From Candidatus Rokuibacteriota bacterium (GTDB lineage Bacteria; Methylomirabilota; Methylomirabilia; Rokubacteriales; CSP1-6): a DNA stretch of 64,000 nt. Location of the stretch: NCBI GenBank assembly GCA_003220495.1, contig QHSP01000031.1:1-64000 (forward strand), given 5' to 3'. Below, one piece after another: positions 40,738 through 50,304 of this stretch; the first letter of the stretch is position 1; every line of letters begins with the position of its first letter. Position numbers and translations under genes: made by a program. The notes under the pieces were generated by a model. The model worked only from the letters and a program-made list of their open reading frames with translations. It had not been told where the DNA came from and ran no database searches.

Positions 40738-42363
40738 GTGATCCATCCCATCCTGATCGCGCTGCTCGCCACTAGCATCGGCCTGACGCCCACGGCGAGT
40801 CTCGCCGCCGGCAAGGACTTCGTGATCGGACTCAGCGGCGACGCCACGTCGCTGAACCCGGTCGTGGCGACCGACGGCCAGTCGTACATCGCCGAGTGGC
40901 CGCTGTTCGACAGCCTGGTCGAGCTCGATCAGGGCCTCAACGTGAAGCCGCTCCTGGCCGAGTCGTGGGAGGTGTCGCGCGACGGGCTCACGTACACGTT
41001 CAAGCTCAAGCGCGGCGTGAAGTGGCACGACGGCAAGCCGTTCACCGCCCGTGACGTCGCGTTCACGTTCTACTCGGTCCTCGATCCCAAGGTCACCACG
41101 CCGCATCGCGCCTACTTCGACGCGCTCGCCGGATTCCCCGAGCTGACGGCGAAGGAGAATCCCAAGCGGCCGGAAGAGCTGGCCGTCCGACCCATCGAGG
41201 TCATCGACGACCATACCGTGCGCTTCCGGCTGCGCTATCCGTCGGGGTCGTTTCTGGCGGTGCTCGTCAATCCGCGCGCGGGGATCGTTCCCGAACACAT
41301 CCTCAAGGGCACCGATCTCAACACCGCCGAGTTCAACCGGCGTCCGATCGGGACTGGCCCCTTCAGGCTGGTCGAGTGGCGACGGGGCGAGCGCCTGGTG
41401 ATGGAGGCGAACGCCGAGTATCACGGCGGCCGGCCGGCCCTCGACCACTTGATCTTCCGGATCATCCCCGACAGCGTCGTCCTCCTCCAGGAGCTGCGAG
41501 CCGGCGGCGTGGACTTCATCGAGAATCCGCCGCTGACCGAAGTGGCGCGGCTCAAGCAGACGCCGAATCTCAAGGTGCTCGCGGCCGACAACACCTCGTA
41601 CACGTATTTCGGCTGGCGTCAGGATCTGGCGCCGTTCACGGACGTTCGCGTGCGCCGCGCGCTCTACCACGCGATCGACGTGCCGAGCATCGTCCGCGAG
41701 GTGCTCCAGGGTTACGCCGCCGTCGCGACCGGCCAGTTCCCGCCGTCGAGCTGGGCGTTCGATCCGAGCGTGAAGCCGTACGCCTACGACCCGGCGCGCG
41801 CGAAGGCTCTCCTGGCGGAGGCCGGCTTCAAGCCGGGCCCCGACGGCGTGCTGGCCAAGGACGGCAAGCGGTTCAGCTTCTCCGTGCGCCACGACCAGGC
41901 GAACCAGAGCGTGAAGGACACGGCCGTCATCATCCAGGAGTACCTCAAGCGCGTCGGCGTCGAGGTGCAGCTCGAGCCGCTGGACTGGCCGACGTTCGTC
42001 AAAAAGCTCTTCGCCTCCGAGTTCGAGGGCATCGTCGTCGGCTGGACCAACCACCACGATCCCGACCCGTTCGCCTACACCATCTGGCACTCGAGCCAGT
42101 GGAAAGGCCGCAACTTCGCCCACTACAAGAACGCGCGGGTGGACGAGGCGCTCGAGGCGGCGCGCCGCACCGGCGTGACGGCCGAGCGCAAGAAGCACTA
42201 CGCGGAGCTCTCGAAGCTCCTGATGGAAGACGCGCCGTACGTCTTCCTCTACTTCCCGCAGCAGGTGTACGTGACGCGCGCGGGCTACGAGGGGTTCGTG
42301 CCGATTCCGACGTTCGCCGGCATCTACCAGTCGCTGAAGAGTGTGCGCTGGACGGGGAGGTGA
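40738..42363 (+). CDS. ABC transporter substrate-binding protein, family 5
   Basis: GTG 40738 follows ACGGAGGA, giving 541 residues with a signal peptide (cleavage near ASLAAG). Family 5 landmarks: LLAESWEVSRDGLTYTFKLKRGVKWHDGKPFTARDVAFTFY, NRRPIGTGPFRLVEWRRGERLVMEANAEYHGGRP and VRVRRALYHAID. It is the periplasmic receptor for the two permeases directly upstream. Peptide is the default ligand; many soil relatives bind other solutes. Confidence 0.93.
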   Translation: MIHPILIALLATSIGLTPTASLAAGKDFVIGLSGDATSLNPVVATDGQSYIAEWPLFDSLVELDQGLNVKPLLAESWEVSRDGLTYTFKLKRGVKWHDGKPFTARDVAFTFYSVLDPKVTTPHRAYFDALAGFPELTAKENPKRPEELAVRPIEVIDDHTVRFRLRYPSGSFLAVLVNPRAGIVPEHILKGTDLNTAEFNRRPIGTGPFRLVEWRRGERLVMEANAEYHGGRPALDHLIFRIIPDSVVLLQELRAGGVDFIENPPLTEVARLKQTPNLKVLAADNTSYTYFGWRQDLAPFTDVRVRRALYHAIDVPSIVREVLQGYAAVATGQFPPSSWAFDPSVKPYAYDPARAKALLAEAGFKPGPDGVLAKDGKRFSFSVRHDQANQSVKDTAVIIQEYLKRVGVEVQLEPLDWPTFVKKLFASEFEGIVVGWTNHHDPDPFAYTIWHSSQWKGRNFAHYKNARVDEALEAARRTGVTAERKKHYAELSKLLMEDAPYVFLYFPQQVYVTRAGYEGFVPIPTFAGIYQSLKSVRWTGR

Positions 42364-42450
42364 CCACGGCCGGCCCTCGCCCACCGACTCATAGAAGATC
42401 GTCGTGCCGTTGACCCGCAGCTCCACCGGCGTCTCTATACTCCGCCGCGA

Positions 42451-43158
42451 TCAGGAGTAGCGGTCGGCGGGATGCACGAGCGTGAGGAGCGCGCTGAAGA
42501 TCGGGCCCACCACGTGCGGGAACACTTGCCAGGCGATGAAGATACCCAGGATCGAGAAGGCCGGGCTCGACGTGAACGCCCGGAGCCGCAACGCCGTTCG
42601 CTCTGGCAGCACGCCCCCGATCGCGGAGGCGCCGTCGAGCGGCGGGACCGGGAGCATGTTGAACACGAAGAGCAGCAGGTTCTCCACCAGCAGAACCGAC
42701 GCGAGCGCGCCCAGCGCCGTGAGCCAGCCCGCACCGTTCGTGGCGTCGACGAGGTGCGAGAAGGTGACGTGTTCGGGTGACGCGAAGAAGCCGGCGAGCA
42801 GACCACCCCGGATCGCGCCGAACGCGAGCATCGCGATGAGCAGATTGCCCGCCGGGCCCGCCGCGGCCATCGTGGCGGCCCGGCGGGGATAGTTGGAAGC
42901 CCAGACCGGATCGTACGGCGTGCTCGCCCAACCGACCGCCCATCCGTTGGTGAACGTCGTGAGGAGCGGAACGACCAGCATGCCGATCGGCTCGCGACGG
43001 ATGTGCGGCAGCGGCGAGAGGGAAACCTGACCGCCGCGATACGCCGTCGGATCGCCGCCGCGGAGCGCGGCGAGCGCGTGGGAAGCCTCGTGGACAGTCG
43101 TCGAGACGAGGAACACCGCGAACCACAGAAGGCCCTGGATCAGTGCTTCCGGCTCCAC
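42451..43158 (-). CDS. Site-2-protease-type (M50) membrane metallopeptidase
   Basis: GTG 43158 gives 235 residues, all membrane core with no PDZ or CBS domain. The zinc site is HEASH (His23, Glu24, His27) in the first helix, and the third ligand Asp lies in NMLPVPPLDGAS, the N-x2-P-x-P-x-L-D-G motif. This is the minimal SREBP protease/FtsRL-like group often annotated as site-2 protease. A regulatory partner is unknown. It is divergent from the beta-helix gene, with only about 40 bases between starts. Confidence 0.88.
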   Translation of the reverse strand: MEPEALIQGLLWFAVFLVSTTVHEASHALAALRGGDPTAYRGGQVSLSPLPHIRREPIGMLVVPLLTTFTNGWAVGWASTPYDPVWASNYPRRAATMAAAGPAGNLLIAMLAFGAIRGGLLAGFFASPEHVTFSHLVDATNGAGWLTALGALASVLLVENLLLFVFNMLPVPPLDGASAIGGVLPERTALRLRAFTSSPAFSILGIFIAWQVFPHVVGPIFSALLTLVHPADRYS

Positions 43159-43200
43159 TCGAGAGCCAGTATCGCATCGAGGGCTGCTAGAGTAGTCATC

Positions 43201-44487
43201 GTGCTTCCGAGGACGCAGGCCGCCGCGCACCGCAGTCTCGCCACGCTCGGCCTCATCGGCCTGGCGCTGCACTGGGCCCTGGCGGCCGACGCCTCGGCGG
43301 TGCAAAGCTCCGCGTGCAGCGCTCCGCCCCTGCCGGCGCCCGGCGGCAACCTCGTCGCGGTCTCGACCGAGAGTCAGCTCCAAGCCGCCGTCCAGTCCCT
43401 GACTTCCGGCACGACGATCCTCATCCAGCCCGGGACGTATCTCCTCACGAGCACGCTGTGGATCACCCGCGACGTTCAGGACGTCGCCATCCGCGGGAGC
43501 ACGAACTCCTGCGACGACGTGGTGCTCGTCGGCCGCGGCATGTCCAATGCGAGCTACGGCGACGTGCCCCACGGCATCTTCATCGGCAACGCCCGTCGAG
43601 TCCTGATCGCGAATCTCACGATCAGGGACGTCTACTACCATCCGATCCAGCTCGATCCAGGGGCCGGCGCCCAGGCCCCGCGCATCTACAACGTGCGGCT
43701 GGTGGATGCCGGCGAGCAATTCATCAAGTCGAGCTTCAACAACGGGGGGGTGAACGACGGTGCCGTCGAGTATTCGGTCATGGAGTACACGACCACGGCC
43801 CGCTCCTGGTACACCAACGGCGTCGACGTCCACCAGGGCGCCAATTGGATCGTCCGCCACAATCTCTTCCGCAACATCCGGGCGCCGGCCGGCGAGCTGG
43901 CCGGGCCGGCCATCCTGATGTGGAACCGCAGTCGCAACACGATCGTGGAGGGCAACCTGCTCCTCAACTGTCAGGTCGGGATCGCGCTCGGTCTCGACGC
44001 CAGCCGGGCCGACGACCACACCGGCGGAGTCGTGCGCAACAACATCGTCCATCGGACCGGCGCGCAGAGCGGCGATGTCGGGATCACGATCAACAACTCC
44101 GCCGCCACCAAGGTGCTCAACAACACCCTCGTGCTGAGCGGGACCTACCCCAACGCGATCGAATACCGATTCGCCGGCACGACCGGCGTCGAGATCCGCT
44201 TCAACCTTGCCGACGCGGCAATACAGCAGCGCGACGGCGCGGCCGGCGTGGTCTCGGGCAACGTGGCCACCGCCCGGCCGAGCTGGTTCATCGACGCGGC
44301 CTCGGGAGACCTGCACCTGAAGGCGACGGTGACCGCCGCCATCGATCGCGCCGCGCCCCATCCGGACGTGACCCGTGACTACGACCAGGAAGTCCGCCCC
44401 GCCGGAACGGCGCCGGACATCGGCGCCGACGAGTTCAGGCCCGCCGACGTCTCGCCGACCGTGCCGATGAACCTGATCGTCCGATAG
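43201..44487 (+). CDS. Secreted right-handed beta-helix protein
   Basis: GTG 43201 gives 428 residues with a signal peptide (hydrophobic about 14-30, cleavage near ADA). The body consists of repeating strand-turn units rich in Asn, Ile and Val, e.g. RRVLIANLTIRDV, WIVRHNLFRNI, NTIVEGNLLLNCQVGIALG, VVRNNIVHRTG, KVLNNTLVLSG, ending RPAGTAPDIGADEF. This is the parallel beta-helix of pectate-lyase-like and polysaccharide-binding proteins. Catalytic residues of a known lyase are not evident. Export and carbohydrate interaction are inferred. Confidence 0.82.
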   Translation: MLPRTQAAAHRSLATLGLIGLALHWALAADASAVQSSACSAPPLPAPGGNLVAVSTESQLQAAVQSLTSGTTILIQPGTYLLTSTLWITRDVQDVAIRGSTNSCDDVVLVGRGMSNASYGDVPHGIFIGNARRVLIANLTIRDVYYHPIQLDPGAGAQAPRIYNVRLVDAGEQFIKSSFNNGGVNDGAVEYSVMEYTTTARSWYTNGVDVHQGANWIVRHNLFRNIRAPAGELAGPAILMWNRSRNTIVEGNLLLNCQVGIALGLDASRADDHTGGVVRNNIVHRTGAQSGDVGITINNSAATKVLNNTLVLSGTYPNAIEYRFAGTTGVEIRFNLADAAIQQRDGAAGVVSGNVATARPSWFIDAASGDLHLKATVTAAIDRAAPHPDVTRDYDQEVRPAGTAPDIGADEFRPADVSPTVPMNLIVR

Positions 44488-44556
44488 CGTCCCCGACCCT
44501 TGCGCCTCGCCCGGGTCGGGCGCTAGAGTCAGCCGAACTCCCACAGGAGGGACCTC

Positions 44557-46479
44557 ATGCCTGTCGACCGCTGGCTACGCCCGACGATGCCGGTCGCGTT
44601 GCTGCTGATCCTGACCGGCACGACCACCGCCCAGCCGACGAAGTTCCAGGAAGCGCCCGCGCTGGCCGAGCAGGTCAAGGCCGGCAAGCTCCCGCCGGTC
44701 GACAAGCGGCTTCCGAGCGATCCCCTCGTCGTTCCCGTCGTCGAGCGGACGGGCCAGTACGGCGGCGTATGGCGGCGCGCATTCCTCGGTCCGGCCGACG
44801 CCAACAACTACGTCCGCGTCGTCTACGACGCCCTCGTGCGATTCTCTCCGGACGGCGCCAAGATCGAGCCGAAGATCGCCGCGGGATGGGAGTCGTCGAA
44901 GGACTTTCGCGTCTGGACGATCAAGCTCCGCCAGGGTGCGAAGTGGTCGGACGGCGCGCCGTTCACCGCCGACGACATCGTGTTCTGGTATCAGGACGTC
45001 CTCCTCAACAAGGACCTCGTGCCCGCGATCCCCTCGTGGATGCGGAACGCCGACGGCACGACGGCCACGGTCGAAAAGGTGAGCCCGACGGCCGTGCGCT
45101 GGACCTACAAGCAGCCCAACACCCTGCTGCTCACCGCGCTCGCGAACCAGGACGGCGGCGACCGGACCTACGCCGTCTTCTTGCCGGCGCACTACCTGAA
45201 AAAGTTCCACCCGACCTACACCAAGAAGGAGGACCTGGACAAGCTCGTCGCCGCCGCGGGCTTCAAGGCCTGGACGGAGCTCTTCGCCGCGCGCAACGCG
45301 CCCCCGGAGAACCCGGAGCGCCCGACGATGGCGGCGTGGGCGCCGACGACACGGGTCAGCGATCAGGTGTTCACGCTCAAGCGCAATCCCTACTTCGTGG
45401 GCGTCGATCCGAGCGGTCACCAGCTGCCCTACCTCGACGAGGTACGCTTCACGTTCTTCGCCGACATCCAGGCGCTGAATCTGGCGGCGATCGCCGGCGA
45501 GTTCGACATGCAGGAGCGGCACATCCAGATGACGAACTATCCCGTCTTCAAGGAGAACGAGAAGACCGGGAAGTATCGCGTGATCACGTGGCCGACGTTC
45601 GGCGGGGCCGATGCGGTCATCCAGTTCAACCAGACCTACAAGGCCGACGCCGAGCTCGGCAAGCTCATGGCCACCCGGGAGTTCCGGATCGCGCTCTCCG
45701 AGGCGATCAACCGCGACCAGATCAAGGAGTCGGTTTTCCTCGGGCTCGGCGAGGCACGGCAAGGCGTGCCGTCGCCCGGGCATCCGTACTATCCGGGAGA
45801 CCAATACGCGAAGAAATACACGCAGTACAAACCCGACGAGGCCAACAAGCTCCTGGATCAGGTCGGCCTCACCAAGCGCGACGCGGACGGCACCCGGCTT
45901 CTCCCGTCGGGCAAGCGGGTCGTGCTGGAGCTGTCGGTCGTTCCGGCGTTCGCGGCCTGGCCGGACGTCGCTCAGCTGGTCGCGAGGGATTGGGAAAAGG
46001 TCGGCGTGAAGACCGTCGTCCAGCTCCGTGAGCGCGCGCTCCACTTCAAGATGCGCGACAACAACGAGCTCATGACCGAGATGTGGAACGAGGACACGAC
46101 GGGCTTTCCTTTCACCGGCAACGCCAAGTTCGATCCGCGCAACTCGCCGATCCTCACGCTCGGCCCGCTCTACGGCCGCTGGGCGCAGACCAGGGGCGCC
46201 GACGGGGTCGAGCCGCCGGCCCCGATCAAGCGCATCATGGAGATCGTCGATCAGGCCAAGACCGTCGCCGCGGAGCAGCAGGCGAAGCTGGCGCAGGAGC
46301 TGTTCAGGATCTGGGTCGACAATCTGTGGGAGGTTGGCACGGTCGGCCTGACCCCGATGGTGCAAGGCGTCGTGGTCGCCAACTCGAAGTTCAGAAACGT
46401 GCCGACGACGCTCGGCAACGACTGGCCGCTGCGGAGCCCAGGCAACGCGCGCGTCGAGCAGTTCTTCTTCGCCAGATAG
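44557..46479 (+). CDS. ABC transporter substrate-binding protein, family 5, long form
   Basis: The 640 residues are long for the family because of inserts after the signal peptide (MPVDRWLRPTMPVALLLILT...AQP) and in domain 2. Landmarks: YGGVWRRAFLGPADANNYVRVVYDALVRF, WTIKLRQGAKWSDGAPFTADDIVFWYQDVL, TLKRNPYFVGVDPSGHQLPYLDEVRF and EFRIALSEAINRDQIKESVFLGLG. The pattern is that of the ones serving oligopeptide/antibiotic-type systems. Its permeases and ATPases are probably those at 48179-52411, beyond two opposing genes. Confidence 0.9.
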   Translation: MPVDRWLRPTMPVALLLILTGTTTAQPTKFQEAPALAEQVKAGKLPPVDKRLPSDPLVVPVVERTGQYGGVWRRAFLGPADANNYVRVVYDALVRFSPDGAKIEPKIAAGWESSKDFRVWTIKLRQGAKWSDGAPFTADDIVFWYQDVLLNKDLVPAIPSWMRNADGTTATVEKVSPTAVRWTYKQPNTLLLTALANQDGGDRTYAVFLPAHYLKKFHPTYTKKEDLDKLVAAAGFKAWTELFAARNAPPENPERPTMAAWAPTTRVSDQVFTLKRNPYFVGVDPSGHQLPYLDEVRFTFFADIQALNLAAIAGEFDMQERHIQMTNYPVFKENEKTGKYRVITWPTFGGADAVIQFNQTYKADAELGKLMATREFRIALSEAINRDQIKESVFLGLGEARQGVPSPGHPYYPGDQYAKKYTQYKPDEANKLLDQVGLTKRDADGTRLLPSGKRVVLELSVVPAFAAWPDVAQLVARDWEKVGVKTVVQLRERALHFKMRDNNELMTEMWNEDTTGFPFTGNAKFDPRNSPILTLGPLYGRWAQTRGADGVEPPAPIKRIMEIVDQAKTVAAEQQAKLAQELFRIWVDNLWEVGTVGLTPMVQGVVVANSKFRNVPTTLGNDWPLRSPGNARVEQFFFAR

Positions 46480-46492
46480 TGGTGGGGCGCGA

Positions 46493-47452
46493 TCATCCGG
46501 CCATGAGAATCTCGAGCGGCCTCGCCTGAGGATCGCCCTCGACCGTCGCGGCGATGCCGCGCTCGGCCGATCGCGCGGCCACGAACGCGACGGCCGCCGC
46601 CACGACATCGGGGTCGCGCAGGATCCGCCGGTGTCCGAGCCCCTCGGTCATCAGCATCTCGGCGCCGCGCCACGCGCGCGCGATCGCCGCCCCGTGTTGC
46701 CAGGGAATCTCCGCGTCGCCGCGGTCGTGGATCACGAGGAGCGGCGCGACCAGGGCCGGCGCCAGCGCGACCGTGTCGAAGACCGACCACGACCGCCCCA
46801 CGCGCTGCTCGATCCGCCGGTGCATTCGCTCCCTCACGTCGCGAGAGAATCCGAACGTCTCGCTGAAACGAAGCGCCGGAGTCACCAGATCGGCAGCCGG
46901 GCCGACGAGAACCACGGCGCCGGCCTCGAGGCCTTCCCACAGGGCTCGCACGGTTGCCGTGGCCCCCACCGAATGCGCGACGATCGCGGCGAGCGGCCCG
47001 CGCGACTCGGCGACGGCGCGGATCGCGCGCGTGATCTCCGGGATCGTGACCATGCCTTCGTCCGACGCTCCGTGGCCGGGCGCATCGAACGTCACCACCG
47101 AGAACCCACGCGCGACGAGCGGACCGACGAGTGCGCCGAGCTGAGCGCCGCGGCCGCCCCAACCGTGGACCAGGAGCACGCTCGGCCCGGTGCCCCACAT
47201 CCACGTCTCGATGCGGCGCGCGCCGACCTGCATCGGCCTCGCGCGCGCGGTGGCGAGCAGCTCGACCTCCAGCGCGGGTCGTCGCGGTCTCGACGGCGTC
47301 GTGAACAGCCAGCCCGCGAGTCGCGCGGCGAGCGCCGGGGCGAGCGCGGAGAGCGCGCGGTTTCCGGTCCTGACGAGCGGGAGCAGGCGTGACGGCTTGA
47401 ATGATCGAACGATCGTGCTTTTCTCCATCTCCACGTAGTCCGCGTCGGTCAT
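46493..47452 (-). CDS. Alpha/beta hydrolase
   Basis: The 319 residues carry an N-terminal extension of about 80 residues (with a hydrophobic ALAPALAARLAGWLF) before the fold. LLVHGWGGRGAQLG is the oxyanion motif, FDAPGHGASD follows, and AHSVGATA is the nucleophile elbow with Ser161. LLVIHDRGDAEIPW supplies the Asp, and GLGHRRILRDPDVV the His. It lies 20 bases downstream of the TetR gene on the same strand, so the regulator probably controls it. Substrate unknown. Confidence 0.87.
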   Translation of the reverse strand: MTDADYVEMEKSTIVRSFKPSRLLPLVRTGNRALSALAPALAARLAGWLFTTPSRPRRPALEVELLATARARPMQVGARRIETWMWGTGPSVLLVHGWGGRGAQLGALVGPLVARGFSVVTFDAPGHGASDEGMVTIPEITRAIRAVAESRGPLAAIVAHSVGATATVRALWEGLEAGAVVLVGPAADLVTPALRFSETFGFSRDVRERMHRRIEQRVGRSWSVFDTVALAPALVAPLLVIHDRGDAEIPWQHGAAIARAWRGAEMLMTEGLGHRRILRDPDVVAAAVAFVAARSAERGIAATVEGDPQARPLEILMAG

Positions 47453-47471
47453 GATGGGTCTCCTCTCGAGG

Positions 47472-48116
47472 TTAGCGGCGCCGGCCCGGAGCCCGGCAGC
47501 GCTGCAGCAAGGTTTCGAACGCGCTCGCGGCCCGCGCGTACGCCTTGGGGTCGCGCATCAGGCGGGAGGCGTGCACGAACGCCAGGCCGATCCCTTGGCA
47601 GTCGTGGGCGAACTGCTCGCAATCGAGAGCGGCACGGAAGTGGCCTTCGTTGACCGCGATGCGTGCGGCGCCGGCCAGGGTGTCCATCCAGTCGCGCAGG
47701 TTCTGGACGACGAAGTCGCGTACCGGCCCGGGGCGATCGTCGAGCTCGAACGACGCCGCCATGAACGGACAGCCGCCCGGCAAGCTCGGCGACTGCTCCC
47801 ACGCGAGCCAGCGCTCGAACAGCGCGCGCACGCGCGGCTCGCCGCGCGGAACCGCGAGCGCCGGCTTGACGACGCTTTCGACCATGCGGGCGCCGGCCAT
47901 GCGGAGGATGTCGAGCTGGAGGGCTTCCTTCGAGCGGAAGTGGGCGAACAAGCCGCTCTTGGACATCCGGAGATCCTCGGCCAGGCGACCGATCGTCAGC
48001 CCCTCGAACCCGATCCGCGTCGCCAGTCCCAGGGCGTGCGCGAGGATCGCCTCGCGCGTCTGCTCGCCCTTGGACGGGGCCCGCGGCCGGGCCGCGGCCT
48101 TGCTCGCCGTCGCCAT
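47472..48116 (-). CDS. TetR-family transcriptional regulator
   Basis: ATG 48116 gives 214 residues with the usual basic leader (MATASKAAARPRAPSKGEQT). HTH about 20-66: REAILAHALGLATRIGFEGLTIGRLAEDLRMSKSGLFAHFRSKEALQLDIL. The C-terminal GGCPFMAASFELDDRPGPVRDFV belongs to the TetR_C_6-like subgroup that often controls exporters or detoxifying enzymes. It is transcribed with the downstream hydrolase gene and divergent from the ABC permease genes, which it may repress. Confidence 0.92.
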   Translation of the reverse strand: MATASKAAARPRAPSKGEQTREAILAHALGLATRIGFEGLTIGRLAEDLRMSKSGLFAHFRSKEALQLDILRMAGARMVESVVKPALAVPRGEPRVRALFERWLAWEQSPSLPGGCPFMAASFELDDRPGPVRDFVVQNLRDWMDTLAGAARIAVNEGHFRAALDCEQFAHDCQGIGLAFVHASRLMRDPKAYARAASAFETLLQRCRAPGRRR

Positions 48117-48130
48117 GGCAAACAAAATAG

Positions 48131-48144
48131 TACGACCGTTCGGA
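48131..48144. promoter_or_regulatory. Possible TetR operator
   Basis: TACGACCGTTCGGA in the 62-base gap between the divergent tetR and permease genes holds an imperfect palindrome (CGACCGTTCG agrees with its complement at 8 of 10). GACCG/CGGTC cores are common in operators of this TetR subgroup. Confidence 0.4.
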
Positions 48145-48178
48145 TCTGTCAAGGCCCATCCAGGGATCGTGCGAAGAT

Positions 48179-49183
48179 ATGGCGCCGATGACCCGATACG
48201 TCCTGAAGCGGCTGGTGCTCCTGCCAGCGCTGCTCTTCCTCTTCTCGGTGGCCGTGTTCGCGATCGTCCAGGCGCCGCCGGGCGATTTCCTCACGACCTA
48301 CGTCGCGACGCTCGCGTCGTCCGGCAGCTCGATCAGCGCCGAGCAGGTCGAGGCGCTCCGGCGCGAATACGGGCTCGACCGCCCGATCTGGGTCCAGTAC
48401 CTCAAATGGATGGAGAACCTGGCGAAGGGCAATCTCGGCCTCTCGCTCGAGTACCAGCGTCCGAATGCCGAGCTCATCGGTGAGCGGCTGGTCCTCACGA
48501 TGGTCCTGGCGCTGCTGTCGTTCGTGTTCACCTGGGTCGTTGCGATCCCGGCCGGCATCTACTCGGCCATGCATCCACGCTCCGCGATCGACTACGCGCT
48601 CACGCTGGTCAACTACGTCGGTGTCGCCACCCCCAACTTCATGCTGGCGCTCGTCCTCATGTGGGGCGCCTTCGCGTACCTCGACATGTCCGTCACCGGA
48701 CTGTTCTCGCCGGACTTCGTCGAAGCGCCCTGGAGCGTCGCGCGCGTCGTCGATTTGCTCAAGCACGTCTGGCTCCCCGCGGTCGTGCTCGGGGTGGCCG
48801 GGACCGCGCGGCTCACGCGCGTGATGCGCGCGAATCTGCTCGACGAGCTGAACAAGCCCTACGTCACGACGGCGCGCGCCAAGGGGCTGTCGGAGTGGCG
48901 CCTGGTCGTGCGCTATCCGGCGCGTCTGGCGCTGAATCCGCTCGTGAGCACGATCGGGTGGTATCTCCCTGCCCTCTTCTCCGGGAGCCTGATCGTGGCG
49001 ACCGTGATGAATCTGCCCAACATCGGGCCGCTCCTGCTCCGGGCGCTGATCAACCAGGACATGTACCTGGCCGGGAGCATTCTCCTCATCTATTGCTTCC
49101 TCACGATCGTCGGCACCTTGATCTCGGACATCCTCCTGGCCTGGCTCGATCCGCGGATCAGGTTCGAAGAGGGGATGAGATGA
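48179..49183 (+). CDS. ABC transporter permease, dipeptide type (DppB-like)
   Basis: The 334 residues begin at ATG 48179; a second ATG nine bases on (MTRYVLKRLVLL) is equally possible. DppB pattern: TRYVLKRLVLLPALLFLFSVAVFAIVQAPPGDF, then LRREYGLDRPIWVQYLKWMENLAKGNLGLSL, and EAA loop TTARAKGLSEWRLVVRYPARLALNPLVS. It is the first of four overlapping genes (permease, permease, ATPase, ATPase) that form a complete inner-membrane importer. Confidence 0.93.
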   Translation: MAPMTRYVLKRLVLLPALLFLFSVAVFAIVQAPPGDFLTTYVATLASSGSSISAEQVEALRREYGLDRPIWVQYLKWMENLAKGNLGLSLEYQRPNAELIGERLVLTMVLALLSFVFTWVVAIPAGIYSAMHPRSAIDYALTLVNYVGVATPNFMLALVLMWGAFAYLDMSVTGLFSPDFVEAPWSVARVVDLLKHVWLPAVVLGVAGTARLTRVMRANLLDELNKPYVTTARAKGLSEWRLVVRYPARLALNPLVSTIGWYLPALFSGSLIVATVMNLPNIGPLLLRALINQDMYLAGSILLIYCFLTIVGTLISDILLAWLDPRIRFEEGMR

Positions 49184-50304
49184 GCGTGCTCGCGCCGGCG
49201 GTCCCCGTGACAGCCGAGGAGCGCGTCTCCGTCGCCTCGAGCTGGCGCCTGATCTGGTGGCGCTTCCGGAAGCACCGCCTCGCGCTCGCGAGCGCGGTCG
49301 TTCTGATCACCCTCTACGTCGTCGTGCTCTGCCCCGACTTCTTCAGCACACAGGATCCCGAGGCCACCGACGCGCGGCTGGCCTTCATCCCCATCCAACG
49401 CCTCCACGTCTTCGATGGCCTTCACCCGAGCCCGTGGGTCCCCGACGTGGCGGGCAAGCGCAATCTCACGACGCTCCGCATGGAGTGGCGCGTGGACGAG
49501 ACCCGGCGGATCCCGGTGCGGTTCTTCGTCACCGGCTATTCGTATCGCCTCCTCGGCCTCGTCCCGACCCGGATCCACCTCCTCGGCGCCGCGGCGGCGG
49601 ACGGCCGCGCGCGGCTCTATCTCCTCGGCACCGACCGCCTCGGACGCGATCAGTGGTCGCGGCTCGTCCACGGCACGCGGACGTCGATGACCATCGGTCT
49701 CACCGCGGTCACCTTCTCGGTCGTCCTCGGCGTGCTGCTCGGCGGGATCTCCGGCTACTGCGGCGGGCCCGCGGACGCCGTGATCCAGCGGCTGATCGAG
49801 CTGCTCCAATCGTTGCCGACGATTCCGATCTGGCTGGCGCTCACCGCGGCGCTGCCGCGCGACTGGTCGCCGCAGCAGGTCTTCTTCGCGATCACCGTGA
49901 TCTTGTCGCTGGTGGGCTGGACGACGCTCGGGCGCGAAGTCCGCGGCCGGTTCCTGGCGCTCCGCGAGGAGGACTTCGTGCTGGCGGCGGAGCTGGCGGG
50001 GGCGAGTCAAGGGCGCATCATCATCCGCCACATGGTTCCGACGTTTCTGTCGCACATCATCGCGACCAGCACGCTCGCGATCCCGGCGATGATCATCAAC
50101 GAGACGTCCCTGTCCTTCCTCGGTCTCGGCATTCGGCCGCCGGCGATCAGCTGGGGCGTGCTCCTCCAGGAAGCGCAGAACATCCAGACGGTGGCGCTGG
50201 CGCCCTGGCTCCTGGTACCCGGCGCCGTGGTCATTCTTTCGGTCCTGGCGTTCAATCTGGTGGGGGACGGCTTGAGAGACGCCGCGGATCCGTACAGCCA
50301 GTGA
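49180..50304 (+). CDS. ABC transporter permease, dipeptide type (DppC-like)
   Basis: ATG 49180 overlaps the previous stop; 374 residues, long for DppC because of a periplasmic insert of about 110 residues after the first helix (PDFFSTQDPEATDARLAFIP to DRLGRDQWSRL). Such inserts occur in OppC-like permeases of oligopeptide systems. The rest is standard: IGLTAVTFSVVLGVLLGGISGYCGG, EAA loop AAELAGASQGRIIIRHMVPTFLSHII, end NLVGDGLRDAADPYS. Confidence 0.92.
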   Translation: MSVLAPAVPVTAEERVSVASSWRLIWWRFRKHRLALASAVVLITLYVVVLCPDFFSTQDPEATDARLAFIPIQRLHVFDGLHPSPWVPDVAGKRNLTTLRMEWRVDETRRIPVRFFVTGYSYRLLGLVPTRIHLLGAAAADGRARLYLLGTDRLGRDQWSRLVHGTRTSMTIGLTAVTFSVVLGVLLGGISGYCGGPADAVIQRLIELLQSLPTIPIWLALTAALPRDWSPQQVFFAITVILSLVGWTTLGREVRGRFLALREEDFVLAAELAGASQGRIIIRHMVPTFLSHIIATSTLAIPAMIINETSLSFLGLGIRPPAISWGVLLQEAQNIQTVALAPWLLVPGAVVILSVLAFNLVGDGLRDAADPYSQ

